Positions 24,359 through 32,305 of a DNA stretch of 32,340 bases are shown here, piece after piece. This DNA comes from Candidatus Eiseniibacteriota bacterium. GTDB taxonomy: Bacteria; Eisenbacteria; RBG-16-71-46. Location of the stretch: positions 119,205 to 151,544 of the forward strand of contig JACOSV010000084.1 of the NCBI GenBank assembly GCA_016178725.1, in the 5' to 3' direction. The notes beneath the pieces were generated by a model. The model worked only from the letters and a program-made list of their open reading frames with translations. It made no database searches and was not told the origin of the DNA. Each line of letters opens with the position of its first letter. Position 1 is the first letter of the stretch. A program made the position numbers and the translations under genes.

Positions 24359-25093
24359 CTAGGCCGCGCCCATGCCCTCGATGCGCACCGGTTCGCCCTG
24401 CTCCATCAACCGGTCGTTGGTCAGGCCGTCGATGAGGTGACCGGACTTCGCCGCCTTGGTCTGGAGGTAGAACCGGTTGTGCTCGTTCGGCGGAATCATG
24501 AGCGGCAGCCGCTCGATGATATTGATCCGGTAGCGCGACAGATCCTCGACCTTGCGCGGATTGTTGGTCATGAGCCGGATGGACTTGACGCGCAGGCTCA
24601 TCAGCATGTGCGCGGCGATCGAGTACTCGCGCTCGTCGTCGCGGAAGCCGAGCGCCTCGTTCGCGGCCACGGTGTCGAGCCCGCGATCCTGGAGCCCGTA
24701 CGCGCGAATCTTGTTCAGGAGCCCGATGCCCCGTCCCTCCTGCCGCAGGTAGAGGACGAGGCCACGCTCCTCGCCGGCGATCGCGCGCAGCGAGCCCTCG
24801 AGCTGGTCGCGGCAGTCGCAGCGCAGCGAGCCGAGCGCGTCGCCCGTCAGGCACTCCGAGTGGACGCGCGTCACCACGCTCTCCTGGCCGAACACGTTCC
24901 CGCGCATGATCGCGACGTGCTCGCGGCCGTCGCGGTTGTTCCAGAAGCCGGCGATCTGGAAGGCGCCGAAGCGGCTCGGCAGATCGGCGATCGCGACGAT
25001 GCGGACGCAGATCTTCTTCTCGCCGACACCGGCGCAATCGTGATTGGCTTCGCGTTCGAGGACTTCGTCGATCTCGGGCTGGCTCAAGGGCAC
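24359..25093 (-). CDS. ribA: GTP cyclohydrolase II
   Basis: Opens GTP to 2,5-diamino-6-ribosylamino-pyrimidinone phosphate, the first step of riboflavin synthesis. 244 residues from the GTG at 25093, chosen because GGAG lies 8 nt upstream and because the open frame further upstream is noise opposite the next gene. The zinc site is C81, C92, C94 in VHSECLTGDALGSLRCDCRDQL (shown here in part). The GTP/catalytic block LYLRQEGRGIGLLNK lies at 114-128 and MTNNPRKVEDL at 175-185. It is a stand-alone RibA without the RibB half. An N-terminal extension of about 40 residues and a short C-terminal extension make it longer than the 196-residue E. coli protein. It lies 56 nt downstream of a polytopic membrane protein gene on the same strand and is probably co-transcribed with it. 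Confidence 0.96.
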   Translation of the reverse strand: MPLSQPEIDEVLEREANHDCAGVGEKKICVRIVAIADLPSRFGAFQIAGFWNNRDGREHVAIMRGNVFGQESVVTRVHSECLTGDALGSLRCDCRDQLEGSLRAIAGEERGLVLYLRQEGRGIGLLNKIRAYGLQDRGLDTVAANEALGFRDDEREYSIAAHMLMSLRVKSIRLMTNNPRKVEDLSRYRINIIERLPLMIPPNEHNRFYLQTKAAKSGHLIDGLTNDRLMEQGEPVRIEGMGAA

Positions 25094-25149
25094 AGGGCTG
25101 CTCCTTCGCGTCGTGATGGAGGTGCGGCCTCCGTCGCGATTGTACGCGG

Positions 25150-26901
25150 TCAGCGCGGCCCGCGCGCGGCGGCCTCGAGCGACCGGCGCAGCGCGCGGCC
25201 GTAGAAGTTGGACTGCGCCTCGCGCGCCTGCCGATCGAGCTCCACTTCTAGTACTGCGTGAACCGTCGAATCCGCCACCGCGCGCCGCAGCAACGCATCG
25301 AGATGCGCCCTCCCGCCGGGCAGCAGCCGGTAGCCGTCGGCGGCCGCGACCGGCGCGAGCGGGCCGTCGCGCCGCACGTAGACGGCGGCGACGTCGTCCA
25401 CGAACACCCGCGCCCAGCCGGGGTCTTCGTCGAGCAGGTCGATCAGGCCATAGCCCGCGAGATAGCGCCGGCTCACGAGTGCATAGTCGAAGTGATACTG
25501 CGCGTCGAGCGCGCGCCAGCCCTCGGCCGACTGGAGCGCCGCAAGGTAGCCGGCGCGCAGCTCGCGCGGCGAGTCCTCGGGGCTCCCGGTCATGAACGGC
25601 AGCCTGTCGCGCTCGGGCCAGAACCGCCACAGCATCGTGCCGGCCACATAGAAGTGGTTGAAGCCGCGGCCGCGGATGCCATGCTCGGCCATGAACCGGC
25701 AGGCGCGTTCGGGCGTCTGGCGCATATCGAACGCGATCGCGATCGGTCCCTCGAAGTGGCGCCACTCGTAGAGGCACGCGCCGACCGAGAGGCACCCCGT
25801 GAGCGCGGCGCGCGCCCAGAGCGAGCGGAGCGCGAGCGCCGGCGCCCGCCACGCCTCGAGCCACGCGGCGAGATCGCGCGCGACGTACGGCGCGGCGGCG
25901 AGCGCGTACGTGCCGATGAAGCGCCCGCTCGCGAGCCCGAGCGCGGTGAAGACGATCATCATCGCGAGCTCGACGCGATCGAGGCCGGCGCGGCGCCACC
26001 GCCACGCGAGGAGCAGCGGCCACGCGAGCACGAGCAGCGGCAGGCCGTTCGCCCAGTTGACCGACCAGTCCACGGTCCTGATCTCGGAGATGACGCGGAA
26101 GATCGGCTCGTTGCGCCACGCGAACGCAAACTGGAACGGACGCACCAGCGTGCGCCAGCCGTACGGGTTGAGGAAGCCGGCCGCGAGCATCGCCACGCCG
26201 ACGCGGTCGAGCACCCGCGCGTCCGGGCGGCGGCCGCGCCACGCATCGAGGCGATGGATCCCGACCAGCAGGGGCGCGAGATAGAACGAGACGTGCGTGT
26301 TGACCCACGCGATCATCACGGCGACGAGCCACCAGCGCCGGTCACGCCCGCCGTGGCGCGCGCTTTCGAGCAGCCACACCGCGAGCGCGAACCACACCGC
26401 CGCGAGCGTCTCGGGGCGGATCTGCGAACGCTGGCGGTAGACGAGCGCGCACAGCACCAGCACCGGGAGCGCCGCGAACCCGCGCGCGCCCATGCGCCGC
26501 GCGGCCGCCCAGAGCAGCGCGAACGCGGCGAGCGTCGTCGCCCAGCGCCACACGAAGAGGCCGGGGACTCCGCCCCACTGCCACAGCGGCCAGACCAGCG
26601 CCGTGAATCCCCACGACGGATTCACCAACAGCGCGCCGTAGTTGGGCCACGCGAAGAGCTGCGTGCGCGGCACGTCGTGGAGTCGCCAGATCGCGCGGCC
26701 GAACGCCAGGTTCTGCCACTGGTCGGCGTCGTAGAGCGCGAAGCTCACCGAGATCGCGACGCACGCCGCGGCGACGAGCGCGGCGGCGACGAAGGCGGGA
26801 TGGCGAAGCGGCGCGTCGCGCCGCGGCGGATCGGGCGCGGGCGGGCCGGGGCGGCGCCGATCGGCGCATCGCACGGCCGCGGCTCGCGATGGAGCGGTCA
26901 C
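25150..26901 (-). CDS. Polytopic inner-membrane protein, GT-C-like, function unknown
   Basis: 583 residues from a GTG at 26901. A basic, Pro-rich N terminus of about 35 residues precedes about ten hydrophobic segments (36-375). The first external loop carries DADQWQNLAFGRAIWRLHDVPRTQ, here truncated, with an acidic pair. WVNTHVSFYLAPLL and the GFLNPYGWRTLVRPFQ motif lie in the middle. The pattern resembles putative polyprenyl-sugar-dependent glycosyltransferases of GT-C fold. A soluble C-terminal domain follows (about 400-583; FNHFYVAGTMLWRFWPERDR, VFVDDVAAVYVRRDGPLAPV). Unlike the three other GT-C-like proteins here it has no clear TPRs. The predicted -10 is only 6 nt before the GTG, so the mRNA may be leaderless. 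Upstream of ribA. Confidence 0.8.
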   Translation of the reverse strand: MTAPSRAAAVRCADRRRPGPPAPDPPRRDAPLRHPAFVAAALVAAACVAISVSFALYDADQWQNLAFGRAIWRLHDVPRTQLFAWPNYGALLVNPSWGFTALVWPLWQWGGVPGLFVWRWATTLAAFALLWAAARRMGARGFAALPVLVLCALVYRQRSQIRPETLAAVWFALAVWLLESARHGGRDRRWWLVAVMIAWVNTHVSFYLAPLLVGIHRLDAWRGRRPDARVLDRVGVAMLAAGFLNPYGWRTLVRPFQFAFAWRNEPIFRVISEIRTVDWSVNWANGLPLLVLAWPLLLAWRWRRAGLDRVELAMMIVFTALGLASGRFIGTYALAAAPYVARDLAAWLEAWRAPALALRSLWARAALTGCLSVGACLYEWRHFEGPIAIAFDMRQTPERACRFMAEHGIRGRGFNHFYVAGTMLWRFWPERDRLPFMTGSPEDSPRELRAGYLAALQSAEGWRALDAQYHFDYALVSRRYLAGYGLIDLLDEDPGWARVFVDDVAAVYVRRDGPLAPVAAADGYRLLPGGRAHLDALLRRAVADSTVHAVLEVELDRQAREAQSNFYGRALRRSLEAAARGPR

Positions 26902-26907
26902 GCGGCG

Positions 26908-26934
26908 AGCCTAGCACGGTGTCGGTGCTAGACT
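26908..26934. promoter_or_regulatory. Bidirectional promoter built on a palindrome
   Basis: CTAGCAC (26911-26917) and GTGCTAG (26925-26931) form a perfect 7-bp inverted repeat with a 7-nt centre. Each arm overlaps an extended -10: TGC-TAGGCT on minus (hexamer 26908-26913) and TGC-TAGACT on plus (hexamer 26929-26934). They serve the divergent 26901 (minus) and 26973 (plus) genes. Confidence 0.5.
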
Positions 26935-26972
26935 GCGCGCCGATGCTCCCGGCTCGCAACGATGGAGGACGT

Positions 26973-27338
26973 ATGACGACGTGGACGACGGCGCGCCCCG
27001 CGGGCGCTCGGATCGCGATCGCGGTGCTCGGCCTGTCGCTGATCGGGCTCGCCGGATGCCAGGGCACGATCCCGATCGGCAAGCTGCTCGACGATCCCTC
27101 CCACTACGATCACCAGACCGTGCGCATCCGCGGCACCGTCGGCCGCTCGGTCGGCGTGCTCGGCTACGGCGCGTATCAGGTGAACGACGGCACCGGCACG
27201 CTCACGGTCGTCACGAAGGAAGGCGGCGCGCCGCGCGAGGGCGCGTCGGTCGGCGTCGAGGGCGAGTTCCGCTCGGCGTTCACGCTCGGCACCGAGAGCG
27301 TGGCGGTCGTGATCGAGAAGGAGCGCATGACGCGCTGA
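26973..27338 (+). CDS. Small lipoprotein with OB-fold-like domain
   Basis: 121 residues from the ATG at 26973 (GGAGG 5 nt upstream). The N terminus is a lipoprotein signal: hydrophobic IAIAVLGLSLIG, then the lipobox LAGC with Cys at residue 29. The mature part starts IPIGKLLDDPSHYDHQTVRIRGTVGRSV (shown only to place it). It has the small-strand pattern of OB-fold proteins of the periplasmic 'tRNA_anti-like' or CcmE-like type: VRIRGTV, YQVNDGTGTLTVVTKEG, VGVEGEFRSAF, VAVVIEKERMTR. Such domains bind DNA, metals or haem, or act as spacers; no specific ligand residues are visible. It is a single-gene unit ending at a strong terminator and shares a promoter region with the membrane protein gene. 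Confidence 0.88.
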   Translation: MTTWTTARPAGARIAIAVLGLSLIGLAGCQGTIPIGKLLDDPSHYDHQTVRIRGTVGRSVGVLGYGAYQVNDGTGTLTVVTKEGGAPREGASVGVEGEFRSAFTLGTESVAVVIEKERMTR

Positions 27339-27360
27339 CCGCGGCCGGACGTGCAGCGAG

Positions 27361-27390
27361 CGGCGCCCGCGCGTGCGGGCGCCGTTTGTC
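27361..27390 (+). terminator. Intrinsic terminator of the lipoprotein gene
   Basis: CGGCGCCCGC and GCGGGCGCCG form a 10-bp stem with a GCGT loop, followed by TTTGTCTTA. It sits between the convergent lipoprotein and secreted-protein genes. Confidence 0.75.
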
Positions 27391-28332
27391 TTACGGGGCG
27401 AGGCGGACCAGCGGGCGGCTCGTCCCTCCCGACGGCCCGAACGCGCGCACGCGGTAGACGCCGGGCGCGGCGCGCGCGCCGTCGTCGCCGCGCCCGTCCC
27501 AGGTCCAGAGCCGCGGACCGGCCGGCGCCGCTGCGAGCGTCACCTGGCGCAGGACGCGGCCGGCGACGTCCACGACCTGAATCGTGATCGGCTCGTCGCG
27601 GAACGTGCGCAGCGCGAGCGCCACCGGCCCGCGCGAGGGATTCGGGTAGGGCGACGCGAGCTCGATCGGTCGCGCCGTCGCGATCGCCGGCATGCCGACG
27701 CCCGCGACGTCGTTCGCGAACGCGACTTCGTCGAGGCCGAAGTCGCCGTCGAGCGGGCTCGGGTGCTGCTGGAGCGGCGCCTTGTCGTGGCGGATGAGCA
27801 GCCGGTTCGCGGCGGCGACCGCCGCGTCGAACGTGCCGCTGCCGATGATCTGCGTGAAGCCGGCCGCCGACGTGATGTCCACCGAGTACGCGGCCCACGC
27901 GTGGAACGGCGGCACGAAACCGAGCGTCGTCTCCCAGAGGTTGGACGTGTTGCCGATCCCCATGTGGATCTCGAGCGGATCGGCGTTGCCGACGTCGTTG
28001 AGGCTGAAGTGGATGTTGGTGATGCCGGCGGCGGAATAGCTGCCGGTGTAGTCGGGGCCGGTGCCGGTCGCGCCGAGGTTGCTGTTCTGACCCGGCGTGC
28101 TCAAGAGCAGGTAGCCGTCGCCGGCGCCGAGCGCGCCACCGGCGCCCGGGTTCGAGATGTTGTTGCCGCTCGACCAGTTGCCCGTCGAGGTACCGGCGAA
28201 GTGCTCGACGAATCCGAGCGTGGGCGCGGCGCGCGAGACGCCGGCGCACGCGAGCGCGGCGAGGGCGAGCAGCGCGGCGAAGACGCGGGCGGCCGGTGCG
28301 GGCGAGGCGAAGCGGCGAGAGGCGAGCGGCAT
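27391..28332 (-). CDS. Secreted protein with FlgD-Ig-like C-terminal tail
   Basis: 313 residues. A signal peptide (VFAALLALAALACAG, cleavage near SRA-AP at about 35) is followed by a beta-rich domain (about 38-225) with FVEHFAGTSTGNWSSGNN, PLEIHMGIGNTSN and FGLDEVAFANDV. This composition is typical of concanavalin/lectin-like or choice-of-anchor domains. The last ~85 residues are the tail: ELASPYPNPSRGPVALAL, IQVVDVAGRVLRQVTL, WDGRGDDGARAAPGVYRVRA. This is the same kind of tail as in the 1021-residue BNR protein, so both probably use one secretion or surface-anchoring route. Function beyond that is unknown. Upstream lies a 126-nt gap from the cytochrome gene; a TATTCT at 28388-28393 (minus) is a possible -10, without a good -35. 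Confidence 0.88.
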   Translation of the reverse strand: MPLASRRFASPAPAARVFAALLALAALACAGVSRAAPTLGFVEHFAGTSTGNWSSGNNISNPGAGGALGAGDGYLLLSTPGQNSNLGATGTGPDYTGSYSAAGITNIHFSLNDVGNADPLEIHMGIGNTSNLWETTLGFVPPFHAWAAYSVDITSAAGFTQIIGSGTFDAAVAAANRLLIRHDKAPLQQHPSPLDGDFGLDEVAFANDVAGVGMPAIATARPIELASPYPNPSRGPVALALRTFRDEPITIQVVDVAGRVLRQVTLAAAPAGPRLWTWDGRGDDGARAAPGVYRVRAFGPSGGTSRPLVRLAP

Positions 28333-28458
28333 GGTCGGCTCCGGCGATGAGCGGCGGCTGCGGCCCTGCGGGCGATTCCGGGCGGCGAGAATACCGCACC
28401 GGCTCCGCGAATGCGCGCCCGACGGCCGCGACGTGCCGCGGGGCGCACGGCGCCCGGG

Positions 28459-28905
28459 CTACTTCGTCGCGTGGGCCTTTGCCAGACTGTCGCGAGCCGG
28501 GAAGCCGCGGACGTAGGCGATCACCTGCCAGATCTGCGCTTTGTTCAGCATTCCGCCCCACGGCGGCATTCCGGCCGACAGTTTGAGCACGGGTCCGCCC
28601 TTGCTGACGACCAAGAACACCTCGTCGTCGTTCTTGGACTTGAACTCCTTGGGTGAGGCGAAGTCTCTGGGCCTCGGCTTCAATGCAACGCCCGTCGGAC
28701 CATCGCCGTGGCCGGCCTTGCCGTGACAGGGGACACAGTTCGTGGCGTAGATCTTCGCGCCGGCGGCGACGGACGCGCTGTCGGTCGGGGCTCGACCGAT
28801 TCCGTAGCCGACCGGCGGCTTCAACTCTTCCCCGAACGCCGCGAACGCCGAGGCCGCGGCGAGGACGCAGATCACCATCACCAGTGACGCCCTGCTTCGC
28901 TTCAC
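28459..28905 (-). CDS. Secreted monohaem cytochrome c
   Basis: 148 residues. A signal peptide (SLVMVICVLAAASAFA) is followed by a class I cytochrome c domain: haem site C57-VP-C60-H61 in YATNCVPCHGKAGHGDGPTG, and the probable distal ligand M113 in LSAGMPPWGGML. The terminal helix is AQIWQVIAYVRGF. It is a small soluble periplasmic electron carrier, of the type found as a domain of cbb3-oxidase CcoP or alternative-complex III. It lies 12 nt downstream of the barrel gene whose product also carries one CXXCH. The two are surely co-transcribed and may pass electrons between them. No oxidase or reductase gene is nearby. Confidence 0.95.
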   Translation of the reverse strand: MKRSRASLVMVICVLAAASAFAAFGEELKPPVGYGIGRAPTDSASVAAGAKIYATNCVPCHGKAGHGDGPTGVALKPRPRDFASPKEFKSKNDDEVFLVVSKGGPVLKLSAGMPPWGGMLNKAQIWQVIAYVRGFPARDSLAKAHATK

Positions 28906-28917
28906 GTGCTCCCTCCC

Positions 28918-30123
28918 TTAGTAACCGACGTGGCCGTAGAGCTGGATCTCGTTGGTGACAGGCTCCGTCGGGTTGTCCTCGACCGAGTTGTGAAGGCGCA
29001 TGGACGCCCGCGTCCAGTCGAGGGCGATCTTGGCGTTCGGGTTCACGAAATAGGAGAGGTTGAGGGCGGTCTGAATGTCGTCGCCCCTGGTCGCGCTCAC
29101 ACCGCTGATGCCCACGTGCCGGATCTCGTACCGGCCGGTCAGCAGCCAGCGGCTGTTCGGATCCAGGTACACCATGCCCTCGAGCAGCGCGCCGTGAAGG
29201 TCCAGCGACCCGGTCCCCACGCCGATCGTATCGGGTTCGTCGGCGAAGCTCTCGAACGTGTAGCCGGGAATCAAAGCCCAGCGACCGTGGTTCAGATAGG
29301 CGCTGGCCTGCGCGATGAGGTGCGTCGAGGCGTCCTTGCCGGCGACGCGCGGATCCTGCCGGTCGGTCGCGACGCGGACCGTGACGAGCTGGCCGCGAAT
29401 GTCCCGCATGAGCCACACGTACCCGTTCTCCAGGTTGTTGAGGCTCGTGCTGCCCGGCTTTCCGGTCGAGCGATCGCTGTTGATCAGGCCCGCGGCGTAC
29501 GTCCAGCCGGACCGCGTGCCGTTGAGCTCCACGCCGCGACCGTCCAGCGTGATGGGATTGATGTACCCGTTGAGGGTGGTCTTGCGCGAGTCCGAGAGGT
29601 ACGGGATCTCGGCGTCGTAGACGCCGGCCTTGATGTTGAGGCAGCCGTCCTTGCCGACATCGTCGAGCTGGAGGAACGCCATCCCGCTGGCGAGCGGACC
29701 GCCGGGGCCGACGAAATTGTTGTCGAAGTGGAACGTGAAGTTCGGGCCGAGCGTTCCGGCGGTGTGGAACTCCACTGCGTTCTGGGCGAATTGGCTCGTC
29801 GTGAAGTGCGTCCGCGGCCCGCCCAGAGGGTCTCCCTGCTCGGTGCGGAGAGACTGGATTCCGACGTTACCGACCAGCGACAGCGGGAACTCCTTCGACT
29901 CCCACGGCGACGAGCCCTTCTCGCCCACCATGCGATAGCCGTTCTGCCGGAACTGCATGCCGAAGGGGTTGAGACGTGGGAACGCGTAGTGGCATTGCGT
30001 GCACTGCATCTCGTACTTGCGGGCGAAAAGCGGCAAGGCCTCGCCGGTTCGAGGGGCCATGAACAGCGGCAGGACCGCCAGAACCGGGGCGACGAACAGC
30101 AACCATCGGAGCAAGCGAATCAT
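28918..30123 (-). CDS. Outer-membrane beta-barrel with a single N-terminal haem-binding motif
   Basis: 401 residues from the ATG at 30123 (GGAGG 7 nt upstream; open frame beyond is noise). A signal or anchor segment (LLRWLLFVAPVLAVLPLFM) is followed by LPLFARKYEMQC41TQC44H45 and YAFPRLNPFGMQFRQNGY, a c-type haem attachment site near the mature N terminus. The rest is a long series of amphipathic strands with Gly and aromatics (FTFHFDNNFVGPGG, RGVELNGTRSGWTYAAGLI, ALIPGYTFESFAD, RWLLTGRYEIRHVG) and ends NEIQLYGHVGY, a barrel-type terminal strand. The ARKY-x-CxxCH-x-AFPRLN start is known from uncharacterised predicted porins in Geobacter- and Nitrospira-like bacteria (from memory). No other CXXCH exists, so long-range electron conduction by this protein alone is doubtful. 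Paired with cytochrome c at 28459. Confidence 0.9.
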   Translation of the reverse strand: MIRLLRWLLFVAPVLAVLPLFMAPRTGEALPLFARKYEMQCTQCHYAFPRLNPFGMQFRQNGYRMVGEKGSSPWESKEFPLSLVGNVGIQSLRTEQGDPLGGPRTHFTTSQFAQNAVEFHTAGTLGPNFTFHFDNNFVGPGGPLASGMAFLQLDDVGKDGCLNIKAGVYDAEIPYLSDSRKTTLNGYINPITLDGRGVELNGTRSGWTYAAGLINSDRSTGKPGSTSLNNLENGYVWLMRDIRGQLVTVRVATDRQDPRVAGKDASTHLIAQASAYLNHGRWALIPGYTFESFADEPDTIGVGTGSLDLHGALLEGMVYLDPNSRWLLTGRYEIRHVGISGVSATRGDDIQTALNLSYFVNPNAKIALDWTRASMRLHNSVEDNPTEPVTNEIQLYGHVGY

Positions 30124-30217
30124 CGAGGACCTCCCAGGGTAGGTCTCTACGGTGCACCGCGTCCGACATCGTCGTCGGCCACGATGCCACCCTAGGTCCG
30201 TCGCCGGTCCCGAGGAA

Positions 30218-30233
30218 TGGTCCAGAGGGACCA
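30218..30233. repeat. Short inverted repeat in the barrel/MoxR divergent gap
   Basis: TGGTCC-AGAG-GGACCA, 6 bp per arm. It lies about 95 nt upstream of the barrel gene start. Possibly an operator; no gene is seen in 30124-30394. A second hairpin (GCGCCGG/CCGGCGC, 30272-30291, loop ATTTTG) ends against the MoxR -35. Confidence 0.4.
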
Positions 30234-30291
30234 CCCAGGGGGAGCCGGAAGTAGCGATTCGCGCCGAAAACGCGCCGGATTTTGCCGGCGC

Positions 30292-30322
30292 TTGACGCGC
30301 TCCCGCGGCCACCGCGTAGACT
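30292..30322 (+). promoter_or_regulatory. Promoter of the MoxR-DUF58 operon
   Basis: TTGACG (30292-30297), a 19-nt spacer and TAGACT (30317-30322). The leader to the ATG at 30395 would be about 65 nt. Confidence 0.52.
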
Positions 30323-30394
30323 CCTCCGGTCCCGTGACCGGGCCGCTGCGACAACCCTTGCGGCCGTGACGCACGTCGGAGGAGATGGGGTTCC

Positions 30395-31393
30395 ATGACG
30401 ATCCAAACGGACGAGATCAAGCAGATCAGCGAGCGGATCGAGCGGGAGAGCGTGGTCGTCCAGACCATCACCGCCGAGGTGTCGAAGGCGATCGTCGGCC
30501 AGCAGTATCTGATGAACCGGCTGATGGTCGGCCTGCTGGCGAACGGCCACATCCTGATCGAGGGCGTGCCGGGGCTCGCGAAGACGTATGCGGTGCGCAC
30601 ACTCGCGTCCGCGATTCGCGCCCGCTACCAGCGCATCCAGTTCACGCCCGATCTCCTGCCCGCCGACATCATCGGGACGATGATCTACAACCAGAAGACC
30701 GGCGAGTTCGTGACCAGCAAGGGGCCGGTGTTCGCGAACCTGATCCTCGCCGACGAGATCAACCGCACGCCGCCCAAGGTGCAGGCCGCGCTGCTCGAGG
30801 CGATGCAGGAGCGGCAGGTGACGATCGGCGAGCGGAGCTACCCGCTCGACGATCCGTTCCTGGTGCTCGCGACCCAGAACCCGATCGAGCAGGAAGGCAC
30901 CTACCCCCTGCCCGAGGCGCAGCTCGACCGGTTCCTGCTCAAGATCCGGATCACGTACCCGTCGCGCGAGGAAGAGCGGGAGATCGTCGAGCGCATCGCG
31001 ATCGCCGGCGAGCCGAAGATCGCGGCGGTCGTCGACCCGGCCGATCTCATCCGCGCGCGCGAGCTGTGCCGCTCGATCTACATCGACCGCAAGCTCAAGG
31101 ACTACATCCTCGACATCGTGTTCGCGACGCGCGAGCCCGAGAAGTGCGGCCTCGCCGAGCTCAAGCCCCTGATCCGCTTCGGCGCCTCGCCGCGCGCCTC
31201 GATCAACCTGACCACCGCCGCGCGCGCGATGGCGTTCCTGCGCCGCCGCGGTTTCGTCATCCCCGAGGACGTGAAGGAGCTGGCGGCCGACGTGCTCCGC
31301 CACCGCATCATCCTGACCTACGAAGCCGAGGCCGAAGAGAAGACGACCGACGACGTGATCCAGCAGATCCTCGCGTCGGTCGAGGTGCCGTGA
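30395..31393 (+). CDS. MoxR-family AAA+ ATPase
   Basis: 332 residues. AAA+ chaperone-like ATPase of the MoxR class, which works with a VWA/DUF58 partner to activate or assemble other proteins. Walker A is EGVPGLAKT (56-64), Walker B LILADEIN (116-123), sensor 1 ATQNP (159-163), followed by EGTYPLPEAQLDRF with the arginine finger. The C-terminal lid has RFGASPRASINL and VKELAADVLRHRIILTYEA. Length is normal. The start ATG is preceded by GGAG 10 nt upstream. Its stop overlaps the start of the DUF58 gene. A long alternative frame runs across the whole gene, but the protein motifs fix this frame. Confidence 0.97.
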   Translation: MTIQTDEIKQISERIERESVVVQTITAEVSKAIVGQQYLMNRLMVGLLANGHILIEGVPGLAKTYAVRTLASAIRARYQRIQFTPDLLPADIIGTMIYNQKTGEFVTSKGPVFANLILADEINRTPPKVQAALLEAMQERQVTIGERSYPLDDPFLVLATQNPIEQEGTYPLPEAQLDRFLLKIRITYPSREEEREIVERIAIAGEPKIAAVVDPADLIRARELCRSIYIDRKLKDYILDIVFATREPEKCGLAELKPLIRFGASPRASINLTTAARAMAFLRRRGFVIPEDVKELAADVLRHRIILTYEAEAEEKTTDDVIQQILASVEVP

Positions 31394-32286
31394 CGCTCTC
31401 GCTCGAGTTCCTCAAGAAGCTGCGTCAGATCGAGCTGCGCACGCGCAAGATCGTCAACACGACGTTCGTGGGCGAGTACAAGTCCACGTTCAAGGGCACC
31501 GGGCTCGAGTTCGTGGACGTACGCGAGTACCTGGCCGGCGACGACATCCGCGCGATCGACTGGAAGGTCACGGCGCGGATGGGGCGCCCCTACGTCAAGA
31601 AGTTCGTCGAGCAGCGTGAGCTGACGGTGATCCTGTGCGTGGATGCCTCGGGCTCGGGCTATTTCGGCACGCGCGCGCAGTTCAAGCTCGAGCAGTCGGC
31701 GCAGGTCGCGGCGACGATCGCGTTCTCGGCGGTGAGCAACAACGACAAGGTCGGGCTCCTCTTCTTCACCGACCGCGTCGAGCGGTTCATCCCGGCGCGC
31801 AAGGGCAAGCAGCACGTCATGCGCCTCGTGCGCGACATCCTGCTGTTCGAGCCGCGCCACAAGGGCACGCAGCCCGCCGCGGCCCTGGAGTTCACGATGC
31901 ACGTGCTCAAGCACCGCGCGATCGTGTTCCTGATCAGCGATTTCATCGGGCCGGGCTACGCGTCGGACGCGGTGCGGATTCCGCTCGGCCTCGTCGCACG
32001 GCGCCACGATCTGGTCGCGATCCCGATCACCGATCCCGCCGAGCAGGAGTTGCCGCGCGTCGGCCTCGTGGACCTCGAGGACATGGAATCCGGCGAGCGC
32101 GTGACGGTGGACACGTCGAACCGCGCGCTGCGCCGCCGCTATCAGGAGCACATGGCGGCGGCGGTCGCGCGCCGGGACCGGCTGTTCACGCAGCTCGGGA
32201 TCGACAGCATCCCGCTCGAGACGCACGAGGACTTCACGCCCCGGCTCCACAAGTTCTTCCGGCTCCGCGCGAGGCGATTCCACTAG
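31390..32286 (+). CDS. DUF58 (VWA-like) protein, partner of MoxR
   Basis: 298 residues from a GTG that overlaps the MoxR stop as GTGA. The DUF58 signature EFVDVREYLAGDDIRAIDWKVTARMGRPYVK lies at about 40-70 (truncated here), followed by a von Willebrand A-like fold: VILCVDASGSG (80-90) with a MIDAS-like D85-x-S87-x-S89, then FLISDFIGPG in the middle. It is cytoplasmic, without a membrane segment. In other bacteria MoxR and DUF58 form conserved loci linked to BatA-like proteins, envelope stress or enzyme activation. Here the third gene of the set starts at the window edge. Confidence 0.95.
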   Translation: MTLSLEFLKKLRQIELRTRKIVNTTFVGEYKSTFKGTGLEFVDVREYLAGDDIRAIDWKVTARMGRPYVKKFVEQRELTVILCVDASGSGYFGTRAQFKLEQSAQVAATIAFSAVSNNDKVGLLFFTDRVERFIPARKGKQHVMRLVRDILLFEPRHKGTQPAAALEFTMHVLKHRAIVFLISDFIGPGYASDAVRIPLGLVARRHDLVAIPITDPAEQELPRVGLVDLEDMESGERVTVDTSNRALRRRYQEHMAAAVARRDRLFTQLGIDSIPLETHEDFTPRLHKFFRLRARRFH

Positions 32287-32305
32287 CGATGGACGCCGTG
32301 CCCCA

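Noticed and set aside
24354..24365. GTGCTAGG promoter-like sequence between HNH and ribA stops
   Set aside because: It would fire antisense into ribA and is largely made by the ribA TAG stop codon. Kept only as a warning that the motif occurs by chance.
30385..31389. Open frame that runs in from upstream and is continuous with the DUF58 protein
   Set aside because: This stretch overlaps MoxR in another frame and is Arg/Asp-rich noise. MoxR motifs are all in the other frame, and DUF58 has a natural GTG start overlapping the MoxR stop.
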